This document shows, in pieces, positions 18,271 to 26,225 of a DNA stretch of 64,000 bases (its first letter is position 1; each line of letters opens with the position of its first letter). Origin of the DNA: JANQPD01 sp963715655 (GTDB lineage: Bacteria > Bacteroidota > Bacteroidia > Flavobacteriales > Schleiferiaceae). The translations under genes were made by a program, and so were the position numbers. Where the stretch lies: positions 1,488,001 through 1,552,000 of the forward strand of contig OY970262.1 in NCBI GenBank assembly GCA_963715655.1. Direction: 5' to 3'. The notes below the pieces were generated by a model that worked only from the letters and a program-made list of their open reading frames with translations, was not told the origin of the DNA and made no database searches.

Positions 18271-18278
18271 CAAATTTA
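18271..18278 (-). promoter_or_regulatory. candidate -7 promoter element for purH-mre operon
   Basis: On the minus strand the sequence reads TAAATTTG, a full match to the Bacteroidota TAnnTTTG element, 18 bases before the purH ATG. A TTG lies 28 bases further upstream, which is wider than the usual spacing, so the -33 element is uncertain. Confidence 0.4.
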
Positions 18279-18358
18279 ATATTTATAAACGGCCTTTCCA
18301 CATAAGCAATTCGCCTTTTACGCTATATTTACCGCAATGTTTTCAACAGTTTAAGATT

Positions 18359-19609
18359 ATGGTATTTTTAAGAATACTTAAAGAAAGTTTCCAATTTGCA
18401 CTGCACGCTTTATCTGTAAACGTATTGCGTACGGTGCTTAGCTTGCTTGGTATTTCTATTGGTATTTTTACCATAGTATCTGTTTTTGCTGCCGTAGATT
18501 CTCTTGAAAAAAATGTGCGTAGTAGTGTAGCCAGTTTTGGTAGCGATGTAATTTACATTCAAAAATGGCCTTGGGGTGGAGGCGAAGGTGGGGATTACCC
18601 GTGGTGGAAATATTTTCAGCGTCCGGAACCTTCTTATAACGAATTAGAACCTCTGCAAAAGCGCAGCAAAACAGCCGAATATATTGCTTTTGCCTTTGGG
18701 CTTCAAAAAACCATTAAATATAGAGAGAACAGTGTGGAAAATGCTTCTGTATTACCGGTTTCCTACGATTATCAAAACATTTGGAATTTCAACATTGCTC
18801 AAGGTAGATATTTTACCACTTTAGAATCAGCCAATGGATCGCCAGTGGGCCTTGTGGGTAGCGATATTGCCAATGGTTTGTTTGGTACCGATAGCATTAT
18901 TGGTAGAGAAATAAAGGTAATGGGCAGAAAAATTACTGTAATTGGTGTTTTTGAGAGGCAAGGTGGAAGTTTAGTAGGTGTAAATACCGACATTACCGTG
19001 GTGGTGCCGGCCATGTTTATGCGCAGCCTAATGAGCCTTGAAAATAGAAATGGCGCCTTTTTAATGGCCAAGCCAAAATTGGGTGTAGAAGTAGCCGCTA
19101 TGCGTGATGAGCTTCAGGGGATTATGCGCGGCATACGCAGATTAAAACCTAAAGTAGAAGACAATTTTGCTTTAAATGAAGTGTCGGTAATTTCATCGGG
19201 TATTGATGCAATTTTTGGAATTATTGGCGCTGCCGGCTGGGTAATAGGTGGCTTTAGTATTTTGGTGGGCGGTTTTGGAATTGCCAATATTATGTTTGTA
19301 AGCGTGCGCGAACGTACCAACCAAATTGGCATACAAATGAGCTTAGGAGCAAAAAGCTATTTTATACTGCTACAATTTTTGTTAGAGTCTGTTTTGCTTT
19401 GCTTACTAGGCGGTATTATTGGCTTGGCCATTATATACTTATTGGCTTATGTAGTGCGTACAATTTTTGAATTTAACATGACCCTAAGCATGGACAATGT
19501 AATTTTAGGTATTGTAATTTCCATTATCATCGGCTTAATTTCCGGAATTATTCCTGCGTATTCTGCCTCTAGGTTAGATCCTGTGGAGGCTATTCGGTCG
19601 GGGCAGTAA
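18359..19609 (+). CDS. MacB/FtsX-type ABC transporter permease
   Basis: A 416-residue permease with the MacB layout: one N-terminal membrane helix (about 22-46, LRTVLSLLGISIGIFTIVSV), a periplasmic MacB_PCD domain (about 47-245), and three C-terminal helices in an FtsX domain (about 284-410). The ending SASRLDPVEAIRSG is a family signature. Such proteins couple ATP hydrolysis to periplasmic work, such as lipoprotein or peptide export. No ATPase gene is adjacent; the flanking genes face away, so the ATPase must be encoded elsewhere. Confidence 0.88.
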   Translation: MVFLRILKESFQFALHALSVNVLRTVLSLLGISIGIFTIVSVFAAVDSLEKNVRSSVASFGSDVIYIQKWPWGGGEGGDYPWWKYFQRPEPSYNELEPLQKRSKTAEYIAFAFGLQKTIKYRENSVENASVLPVSYDYQNIWNFNIAQGRYFTTLESANGSPVGLVGSDIANGLFGTDSIIGREIKVMGRKITVIGVFERQGGSLVGVNTDITVVVPAMFMRSLMSLENRNGAFLMAKPKLGVEVAAMRDELQGIMRGIRRLKPKVEDNFALNEVSVISSGIDAIFGIIGAAGWVIGGFSILVGGFGIANIMFVSVRERTNQIGIQMSLGAKSYFILLQFLLESVLLCLLGGIIGLAIIYLLAYVVRTIFEFNMTLSMDNVILGIVISIIIGLISGIIPAYSASRLDPVEAIRSGQ

Positions 19610-19697
19610 TGGGTGTGGGTTAATGCAAATCAAACGTTATCGATATTAAAATCAAGAATTTAAGATATTTAATGTTGCAGATACCAATATTTTGTTT

Positions 19698-20102
19698 TCA
19701 ATAGAAACAATTTATCCAGAATATAAGGCTTAAGTATGCCCAAAGTAAACTAAATACGATATGTACTATCGTTTCAAAAGTTTTGCCTTTCCATAACTTT
19801 AGAGAATAGCCAAAAAACTGAATGAAAAGTCTAAAAGTCCAAAAAATACCAAACCCAAGAGAAACAGTTTTTCCTAGTGCGGTTTCTATTAATTCAGTTG
19901 CGGAAAAAAAACAAAGTAATCCCATTAGAAAAACCATAAGTGCAATAAAAAAAGTGTGAATTTTCATCAATTGTTGGTTTACTAAACTCAGCGATTTAAG
20001 TTCTTTTTTCCAATGAAAGTACTTAGGAAAGCTTACATGAATCCAAGCTAAAATCATTAATAAAATTCCAACTACTTTAAGATGTGCTTCCATTGTTTTC
20101 AA
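19698..20102 (-). CDS. four-helix membrane protein of unknown function
   Basis: A 134-residue hydrophobic protein with about four membrane helices (roughly 7-24, 46-66, 78-98 and 110-130). No motif is recognised. Its start overlaps the end of the methyltransferase gene by 26 bases, or 17 if the Met at residue 4 is used, so it is likely translated from the same mRNA. It closes the DoxX-like/DUF2071-like/methyltransferase cluster. Confidence 0.65.
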   Translation of the reverse strand: MKTMEAHLKVVGILLMILAWIHVSFPKYFHWKKELKSLSLVNQQLMKIHTFFIALMVFLMGLLCFFSATELIETALGKTVSLGFGIFWTFRLFIQFFGYSLKLWKGKTFETIVHIVFSLLWAYLSLIFWINCFY

Positions 20103-20832
20103 GAATAAATGTGCTTATAAAAGGTGTGGTTTTCACTTCTTGTTTCACGCTTAGGTTTGCTTGTGCAAAGGTTTGTAACCAACTTGATTTTGAGTGAAAA
20201 TGAAAAAAGCCAATGGTATAAGCTAAAAAATTGGCGAAATCTCTTAAATGTTCGGTCACAAATATTTGTCCGGTTGGTTTAGTAACCCTTGCCAATTCTG
20301 TAAAAAAATCCATTCTTTCTTTTTCATTTCTTACCTCATGTGCTGATAATATTGCTAAGGTAGAGTCAAAGTAGTTATCGGAAAATGGGAGACGCTGCGT
20401 TGAAATCTGAACCGTATTTTCAAAAGGAGGATACGCTATTCTAGCTCTTTTTATTGATATTTCGGTGTGCTTTTTTGGATTATAAAAATCACAAACCGTC
20501 AAGTTAATTTCAGGAAATTTTCTTTTTAATAGCGCGCTTGTTTCATCAAACCCTGCATTTACGTTTAACACCATTTTACCATTTGCATTTGTAAGCCAAT
20601 TTAGTTGGTAAAGGTTAGAACGATCGTAAACTAAGTATGAAACGATTATTGAAATTGAAATTATTAAAATGGCCATGGAGGAGAGCCACAATACCCATAG
20701 TTGAAAAGATTTAGGTAAATATTGGTAAGAAAAAAATAGTAGGAAGAGAACGATACCGGCAATTAAATAAAAGTGCCAATTAAAACGAATAATGTTGCAT
20801 ACACCTTGGAAAGATTTTCGTTTTATCTCCAT
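20077..20832 (-). CDS. membrane-anchored class I SAM-dependent methyltransferase-like protein
   Basis: A 251-residue protein with two N-terminal membrane helices (about 18-35 and 44-64) and a Rossmann methyltransferase domain. Motif I is degenerate (VLNVNAGFDETS, with Asn and Ala where LDxGxG is usual). A motif-IV-like LPFSDNYFDSTLAILSAHEV and a motif-VI-like LARVTKPTGQIFVTEH are clear. The substrate is unknown. It overlaps the DUF2071-like gene by 10 bases. The membrane anchor suggests a lipid or quinone-like substrate (inference). Confidence 0.72.
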   Translation of the reverse strand: MEIKRKSFQGVCNIIRFNWHFYLIAGIVLFLLFFSYQYLPKSFQLWVLWLSSMAILIISISIIVSYLVYDRSNLYQLNWLTNANGKMVLNVNAGFDETSALLKRKFPEINLTVCDFYNPKKHTEISIKRARIAYPPFENTVQISTQRLPFSDNYFDSTLAILSAHEVRNEKERMDFFTELARVTKPTGQIFVTEHLRDFANFLAYTIGFFHFHSKSSWLQTFAQANLSVKQEVKTTPFISTFILENNGSTS

Positions 20833-21557
20833 CTTTCAAGCTTTCCTTTTTTCCAATAGTATGGAATATTTTTAATCTCAAAAGCATTGGCGAGCAATAC
20901 ATTATTCAAGTTTAAACTGTTTAAAAATGCAAAATCATAATTTTTCACCTGTATAGGCTTAGGCTTCCAGTTTTTACGCACCCCTTCAATAATTAAAACA
21001 GTGTTATCTTTTGTATTATAAGTAAAGGTAAATGGCAAAGGGCCAGCAAATCGTCTAGCCTCTTTCCAATCACTAAACGGGGAATTTTCTGGTAGATTGA
21101 TTTCATCTTTCTCTAGTGCTATTTCCAAATGAAAATTTGATTTTTTGGAACATATAATTTTTAAACCGTTTTCTGTTCTTTGATTTATGTCAGTAGTTGT
21201 GTAATTATAGTGTGTGAATATATTCCCTAACACCTCCATTTTCTTTTTATCTGTCTCCGATTTTATGATGTACAAACCTCTTAACCTTTTACCCGCTTTG
21301 TTTGTGTAACGAACGAATATACGATAGCCAATCAGGAAAAAATTATTACCCATAAATTTGGGAAATCCTTTTGGCCGCAGGTGTTTTGTTTGCACCATGG
21401 CTATCGCTATAAATGCCCATTTATCTTTAAATTTGTCAAGTTCTAAGCATTTAGGAATTAAATCTATAAGTTGCTCTTGTGGTACGGCAAAAGTTAGCAC
21501 CAAGGAGCTATCAAAGTGCGCCTTTACGCCAAACGGATGGTTTTTTAGAAACAGCAT
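20823..21557 (-). CDS. DUF2071-like protein
   Basis: A 244-residue soluble protein that resembles the DUF2071/YqjF family (acetoacetate-decarboxylase-like fold), from memory of the pattern. It has an early LVLTFAVPQEQLIDLIPKCLELD segment and a middle strand-rich part with RYTNKAGKRLRGLYII. No catalytic residue can be named. It lies 8 bases after the DoxX-like gene and overlaps the methyltransferase gene, within a tight minus-strand cluster. Confidence 0.5.
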   Translation of the reverse strand: MLFLKNHPFGVKAHFDSSLVLTFAVPQEQLIDLIPKCLELDKFKDKWAFIAIAMVQTKHLRPKGFPKFMGNNFFLIGYRIFVRYTNKAGKRLRGLYIIKSETDKKKMEVLGNIFTHYNYTTTDINQRTENGLKIICSKKSNFHLEIALEKDEINLPENSPFSDWKEARRFAGPLPFTFTYNTKDNTVLIIEGVRKNWKPKPIQVKNYDFAFLNSLNLNNVLLANAFEIKNIPYYWKKGKLERWR

Positions 21558-21565
21558 TATGTTGT

Positions 21566-21949
21566 TTAAAGATTCTTGTATTTGTTCAAAATAAATTCAT
21601 TGTAATAAACCAAACTGATAAATAACAAGGCAAAAAGTAAATTATATTTACCCCAAAGTAAAAGATCCGGAACAAGGATAAATTCTAGAATATTCATAGC
21701 GGCTACTACAATTATTTGAGTAATAGCACTGAGTTTTGATTTGAACTTAGTAAAAATCCAAATGGACATAATAATTTCTGAAACACCTATTAAAATGGTA
21801 AGTAATCGGGAGTGATTGTTTCCTAGAATTTCCGCAACTATTTGTTCATGACGTGGAACAAAATTTAGAACCTTGCAAAGCAGCCCGTTAATTACCCAAA
21901 CAGCAGCTATTGATAAAGTTAATATTGTATGAAAGAGTTTTCTTTTCAA
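21566..21949 (-). CDS. DoxX-like family membrane protein
   Basis: A 127-residue protein with four predicted membrane helices, fitting the DoxX-like family. It begins with a TAVW-like helix (ILTLSIAAVWVINGLLCKVL) followed by VPRHEQIVAEILG, then three more helices ending near LLFALLFISLVYYNEF. Family members are poorly characterised, and some act with quinone or sulfur oxidation. It is the first gene of a four-gene minus-strand cluster. Confidence 0.65.
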   Translation of the reverse strand: MKRKLFHTILTLSIAAVWVINGLLCKVLNFVPRHEQIVAEILGNNHSRLLTILIGVSEIIMSIWIFTKFKSKLSAITQIIVVAAMNILEFILVPDLLLWGKYNLLFALLFISLVYYNEFILNKYKNL

Positions 21950-22026
21950 CAGAAAGTTTGTCTAATTTCGTTTGTATAGCACAGGCACTATCACAGTGTA
22001 GGATGCGGTTCTTTTTAAAGTACATT

Positions 22027-22515
22027 TTATCTAAGAAAATCGCTATACGTCAACTTTCCCTCAATAGCAACACCAATTTTTTCGCAAATAGTGGTTAAAA
22101 AGGCTTCATCTTCTGTTACAAAAGCAGCCTTTTTATTAGAGTCAATATCTAACTGTGCCAATAAATTCCCTTTGGTGTCAAAAATGGGTAGCACAATTTC
22201 GGCAAGCACATCTATGCTGCAAGCAATGTAATTTTCTTCTGCATATACATCATCAGAAATATAGGTTTTTCCACTTTCTGCCACTTGGCCGCATATACCT
22301 TTTCCATAAGGAATTTCAGTATGCTCCGTTGGTAATCCGGTATAAGGCCCAAGGTGTAAAATGCTGTGCTCAGAATCCATAAAATAGAACCCCACCCAGG
22401 TGTAATGCGAAACTTTGTTTTGTAAAATAGCACTCACTTTATGCAAGGCTTTCTTTTTATCTTCCATAGCCAATGCTATTTCTATTTGAGGAAGTAACGT
22501 GTTCAAATGTGTCAT
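22027..22515 (-). CDS. GAF-domain protein, free methionine-(R)-sulfoxide reductase-like
   Basis: A 162-residue single GAF domain of fRMsr (MsrC) type. The diagnostic cysteines are present in YGKGICGQVAESG and NYIACSIDVLAEIVLPI, the latter matching the catalytic-Cys segment of known fRMsr proteins. The reaction would be reduction of free Met-R-sulfoxide using a thiol relay. It lies 1 base after dgkA and is probably co-transcribed. Substrate assignment rests on motif similarity only. Confidence 0.78.
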   Translation of the reverse strand: MTHLNTLLPQIEIALAMEDKKKALHKVSAILQNKVSHYTWVGFYFMDSEHSILHLGPYTGLPTEHTEIPYGKGICGQVAESGKTYISDDVYAEENYIACSIDVLAEIVLPIFDTKGNLLAQLDIDSNKKAAFVTEDEAFLTTICEKIGVAIEGKLTYSDFLR

Positions 22516-22516
22516 G

Positions 22517-22882
22517 CTAAAACAAAAGAATTATTTTGGGTACAAATAAAAGTAAACCAACCACCGCCACAAAAATACAAAGCAATAATACGGCACCGGC
22601 AGCCATATCTTTTATTATTCCTGCTTGCAAGTTATGCTCAGGTGAAATTTTGTCCACCAATTTTTCAATTGTACTATTAAAGAGTTCAGCACATAAAACA
22701 TTGCCAATGCACAATACATTTATACACCATTCTAAAAAAGATAATTTCAGAAAAAAGCCCAACGCAATGCTTACTATGGCTAGTGCAATATGAACCTTTG
22801 CGTGCGGCTCGCGCATAAAAATTTTAATACCGGCAAAGGCAAAAACAAAAGCATTTTTTCTCTTATTTAAATAGAAGCGCAT
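22517..22882 (-). CDS. dgkA: diacylglycerol/undecaprenol kinase family protein
   Basis: A 121-residue protein with three membrane helices, typical of the small DgkA family. It has AFAGIKIFMREPHAKVHIALA near the N-terminus, the motif ELFNSTIEKLVDKISPEHN in the active-site region, and KDMAAGAVLL in the last helix. In many bacteria this enzyme phosphorylates undecaprenol rather than diacylglycerol, recycling the cell-wall carrier lipid. It is immediately upstream of the GAF gene. Confidence 0.9.
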   Translation of the reverse strand: MRFYLNKRKNAFVFAFAGIKIFMREPHAKVHIALAIVSIALGFFLKLSFLEWCINVLCIGNVLCAELFNSTIEKLVDKISPEHNLQAGIIKDMAAGAVLLLCIFVAVVGLLLFVPKIILLF

Positions 22883-22985
22883 AAATTAACATGTATAATA
22901 TGAATGCCTCAAAGGTAAAAGTAGCGATAACGTAAAACACCTAAAAGTACGCCTATTACTCATTTAACAGTATCAGTTATATGTT

Positions 22986-23020
22986 TTTGTAGGTAAAATG
23001 CTTCATTTGTGTATATCTTG
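22986..23020 (+). promoter_or_regulatory. candidate promoter for the CHU_C gene
   Basis: TTTG at 22986-22989 and TATATCTTG at 23012-23020 are 22 bases apart. This is close to the Bacteroidota TTTG and TAnnTTTG arrangement, with one extra base in the -7 box. Transcription from here would give a leader of roughly 140 bases. Confidence 0.45.
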
Positions 23021-23060
23021 CGCCTTTATTAGTAAAAACCCTATTAATTATTCTAATCCT

Positions 23061-23135
23061 AAAACGAGTTGAACTGCGAACCATACAATCTAAAATTCAG
23101 CGTTACGCTAAATTGTAGGCTGTAGAGTTCGTTTT
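23061..23135 (+). ncRNA. structured 5' leader of the CHU_C gene
   Basis: Three nested complementary pairs occur in the leader. The outer pair is AAAACGA (23061-23067) with TCGTTTT (23129-23135). A middle TACAAT (23084-23089) pairs with ATTGTA (23112-23117). An inner AGCG/CGCT stem-loop sits at 23099-23109. No known riboswitch class is recognised. It lies 35 bases before the ATG at 23170. A DNA-level cruciform or chance pairing is also possible. Confidence 0.4.
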
Positions 23136-23169
23136 ATAAGTAAGTAAGCTCCTTTCAAATCTTTGCTTT

Positions 23170-26100
23170 ATGAAGAAAAAACTAAACGTCACTTATTTTT
23201 TAATCTCGTGTTTTGTGCTTGGTTTAAGCGTTACTTCTTTTGCGCAAGAGGTAAATGCACGTGGAGACATTGATATAATTAGCACTAAAACGAATCCACT
23301 TAATGCTAATGGCAGGCAATCAGTGTGTCAATGTGATACCATTATTGTTAAATACTACTTAAAAGCTGGAAACAACTTCGTTCCAAATTCAGATTTCGAG
23401 TTTCAGTTTGCTAGCCCTGATGATAATTTCCCTGGAGCTAATTTGGTTTTAACCAACCTTTATCTCAATGCAACCTTAACTGTAAAAGCATCTACGGTAG
23501 CAGATACATTTAGAACAGGTGTAGCGAATACTTTGTATGCTGAATTATTCGTTCCGTGTAATGCAACTCCTTCCAATTCATTAAGAATTTTAAATCGCCA
23601 GCCAAACGGGGCTCCTTCAGCTGACGGAATAAGTGATACTGTATACTTTACTGTAGGAGGAATACCAACGCAAGCTGAAATAACTTATGCGCGTTTTCTT
23701 GATGGAAGTATTCCACAAGAGAATTTATATACTAACGATACCGATTTGGCTATGTGCCCAGGTGACACAATTATTTTAAGAGCGTTAGCCAATGGCACTA
23801 ATTTTTTATGGTATCAGAATGATGTGCCTTTGCCTGGTCCTAATGGATTACCAGTGCCTCACTCGGTAGATACCCTTATTGTTACTGGGTCAGGCATATA
23901 CAGGTTTGAATCTTATAACGGAAGTTGTTTTATTTCTTCGGAAGACACCATTATCAACGTGGTAAATACGCCAACAGCTATTACGTATTTACCTAATCCT
24001 CAATCCCAAGCTTTTCAAATTGATAATCTGGTCAACAACGGAGGCGCTCTTGATTCCGTTAAATTTTGTCGCGAGGGTGGTTTTGCTACATTTGAGGGAC
24101 CAGATACTACCGGCTTGAACGGTATTGTATTTGAATATCAATGGCTAACAGATACTATTGATTCTAATACTGGTAACCCTATCTTTTTTAGAGCAGATAC
24201 TTCAATGAATGGAGGTTTATCTAACGGCTTTTATGACACTAGTAGGGTTTTTAGAGCTGATAACCGTTTAATTTCATTTAGACAAGATCCTACGGGGAAT
24301 TCAAGATTTGAGGCACGTTTATACCTGCGTGTTTTTGACGGTTATTGTGCCGATACTTCTGATGCATATTTGTTATTTATGGACACTATACCAAATACAA
24401 TTATCACTAATCAGAAGTATATGAATGGTGCTTTAGGGGTGGTTCAGCAAGAGACGTTAATCTGCATGAAAGACTCTTTACGCCTAAGAGCTTCATATCC
24501 TCCGATAGCTATTCCTCCAAGCACAAGGCCTACCAATGTAACATACCAATGGCAACAATCTAGCAATGGATTGAGTTGGGCTAATATGAGTGGCGTGAAC
24601 ATGGGTTTTGATGACAAAGCACGTGTCATACAAATAGATACCAGTTTAAACCCAGATATTGTGGCTAATGGATATATCTATTACTATCGCGTTTTAGTAA
24701 ATGTTAATACACCGGGTCTTGCTGGGGCGCCTATTAGTCCAGTATGCAGTTTTGTTTCGGATAGCATAATAGTACGTTGGCTTCCACAAGACAGTATTAC
24801 AATTGGTAACCCTGGAGGAGTATATGTAGTTAATAATTTAATACAGCCTGAAGTAAGTATTTGTGAAAACGATACTGCAGTTTTTAATGCTCCAGCCGCA
24901 CCAACAAAAATCAATAATTTCTTTGGAGGATATACCTATCAATGGGTTACAGATTCTTTGGCGAGTGGTGTAAGAGTAAAATATCCTATTGCAGGAGAAA
25001 CATTAAGGGAGTTTAGAGTATCTCCAGATGTTCCGCAAGCTAGGTTTTGGGTAGTTGTAAGTGATGCTTTTTGCATGGACACTTTAGGGCCAGTTACCGT
25101 TTATGTAGACACATTACCTGAAACTCAAATATTTGAAGCGGCTTTTCCCGGCCAATCTATAAAAAACTTGATTATTTGTGATTATGATTCTCTTAGATTA
25201 GGTGCAAGTCCTATTGATATTAATTGGAATTACCAATGGCAAGTTTATAATCACATAGCAAACCTTTGGGTGGTTAGTGTAAATGACACCTTACCTAATT
25301 TAATAGTTGATAATACTTATAGACCAATTGCAAATGACACCGCTTATTTTAGATTGAGAACTACTTATGTTAATCAGTTTGGTCAAGAAAGATGTCCGTT
25401 CGTATCGGATAGTATTCAAGTAATTTTTGTTGCACCTCCAGTTACAAGTTTTATTCCTTCTGATTCAATAGGTTTATGTGCTGGTGATAGTGTATTAGTT
25501 ATTGCAACCGGAACAGGGCTTTCATACCGTTGGAACAATGGGTTAGGGCTTACACAATCCTACTGGATATCAGCTCCTGGTGATTATCCGGTTAGGGTGA
25601 CTGGTGTCAATGGTTGTATATCTTTTGATACTGTTAAAGTTTATAATCGAATTTCTAGCGTTGATGCTGGCCCAGATATAACTTTGCTTAGCGGTGAGAT
25701 TGGCCAGATTACAGGGTCTGGAGGGTTAAATTATACTTGGCGTGCCGAGCTAGGAAAACCTGTCGCGGTAAACACTTTTTTTGACAGAACAATTAGTGTA
25801 AGTTATAATTTACCAGATTCATTGGATGCAGATACGATAAAAATGTATTTGACTGTTACAGATAATAATAGTTGTTCAGCAATAGATTCCATGCGGATTT
25901 TTGTTACTCGTGAAAATAATGAAATAACATCCAGTGGTTTAGACAAAGCCTTCAATTTATTTTCACCTAATGGTGATGGTATAAATGATGTTTGGAATAT
26001 TACGAGTGTGTACCAACCAGGTGATGTTTGTAAAATTAGAATTATCAACCGCTGGGGCGCTACTGTTTTTGATCAGGAAAACTTTAATGGACTGTGGGAT

Positions 26101-26214
26101 GGAAATGATAATGGAGGTAACGCTTTACCAGATGGAACCTATTACTACATACTAAGTTGCAACGCCTTAGTACGAGTAAAAAGCGCAATTACCCTAATGA
26201 GAAACGAAAACTAA
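23170..26214 (+). CDS. large T9SS-exported protein with gliding-motility C-terminal domain
   Basis: A 1014-residue secreted protein with a signal peptide (about 1-25, ending SFAQ). The body consists of repeated beta-sandwich, Ig-like segments, visible as recurring YQW and DTLP/DSI strands, with few cysteines. The C-terminal domain (about 920-1014) is a type B T9SS sorting signal (CHU_C): LFSPNGDGINDVW, IRIINRWGATVFD and LPDGTYYYIL. Such proteins are exported by the type IX secretion system and attached at the cell surface, often as adhesins. It precedes a PorP/SprF gene by 11 bases, the common pairing. Confidence 0.92.
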   Translation: MKKKLNVTYFLISCFVLGLSVTSFAQEVNARGDIDIISTKTNPLNANGRQSVCQCDTIIVKYYLKAGNNFVPNSDFEFQFASPDDNFPGANLVLTNLYLNATLTVKASTVADTFRTGVANTLYAELFVPCNATPSNSLRILNRQPNGAPSADGISDTVYFTVGGIPTQAEITYARFLDGSIPQENLYTNDTDLAMCPGDTIILRALANGTNFLWYQNDVPLPGPNGLPVPHSVDTLIVTGSGIYRFESYNGSCFISSEDTIINVVNTPTAITYLPNPQSQAFQIDNLVNNGGALDSVKFCREGGFATFEGPDTTGLNGIVFEYQWLTDTIDSNTGNPIFFRADTSMNGGLSNGFYDTSRVFRADNRLISFRQDPTGNSRFEARLYLRVFDGYCADTSDAYLLFMDTIPNTIITNQKYMNGALGVVQQETLICMKDSLRLRASYPPIAIPPSTRPTNVTYQWQQSSNGLSWANMSGVNMGFDDKARVIQIDTSLNPDIVANGYIYYYRVLVNVNTPGLAGAPISPVCSFVSDSIIVRWLPQDSITIGNPGGVYVVNNLIQPEVSICENDTAVFNAPAAPTKINNFFGGYTYQWVTDSLASGVRVKYPIAGETLREFRVSPDVPQARFWVVVSDAFCMDTLGPVTVYVDTLPETQIFEAAFPGQSIKNLIICDYDSLRLGASPIDINWNYQWQVYNHIANLWVVSVNDTLPNLIVDNTYRPIANDTAYFRLRTTYVNQFGQERCPFVSDSIQVIFVAPPVTSFIPSDSIGLCAGDSVLVIATGTGLSYRWNNGLGLTQSYWISAPGDYPVRVTGVNGCISFDTVKVYNRISSVDAGPDITLLSGEIGQITGSGGLNYTWRAELGKPVAVNTFFDRTISVSYNLPDSLDADTIKMYLTVTDNNSCSAIDSMRIFVTRENNEITSSGLDKAFNLFSPNGDGINDVWNITSVYQPGDVCKIRIINRWGATVFDQENFNGLWDGNDNGGNALPDGTYYYILSCNALVRVKSAITLMRNEN

Positions 26215-26225
26215 GTTAAAAAATC

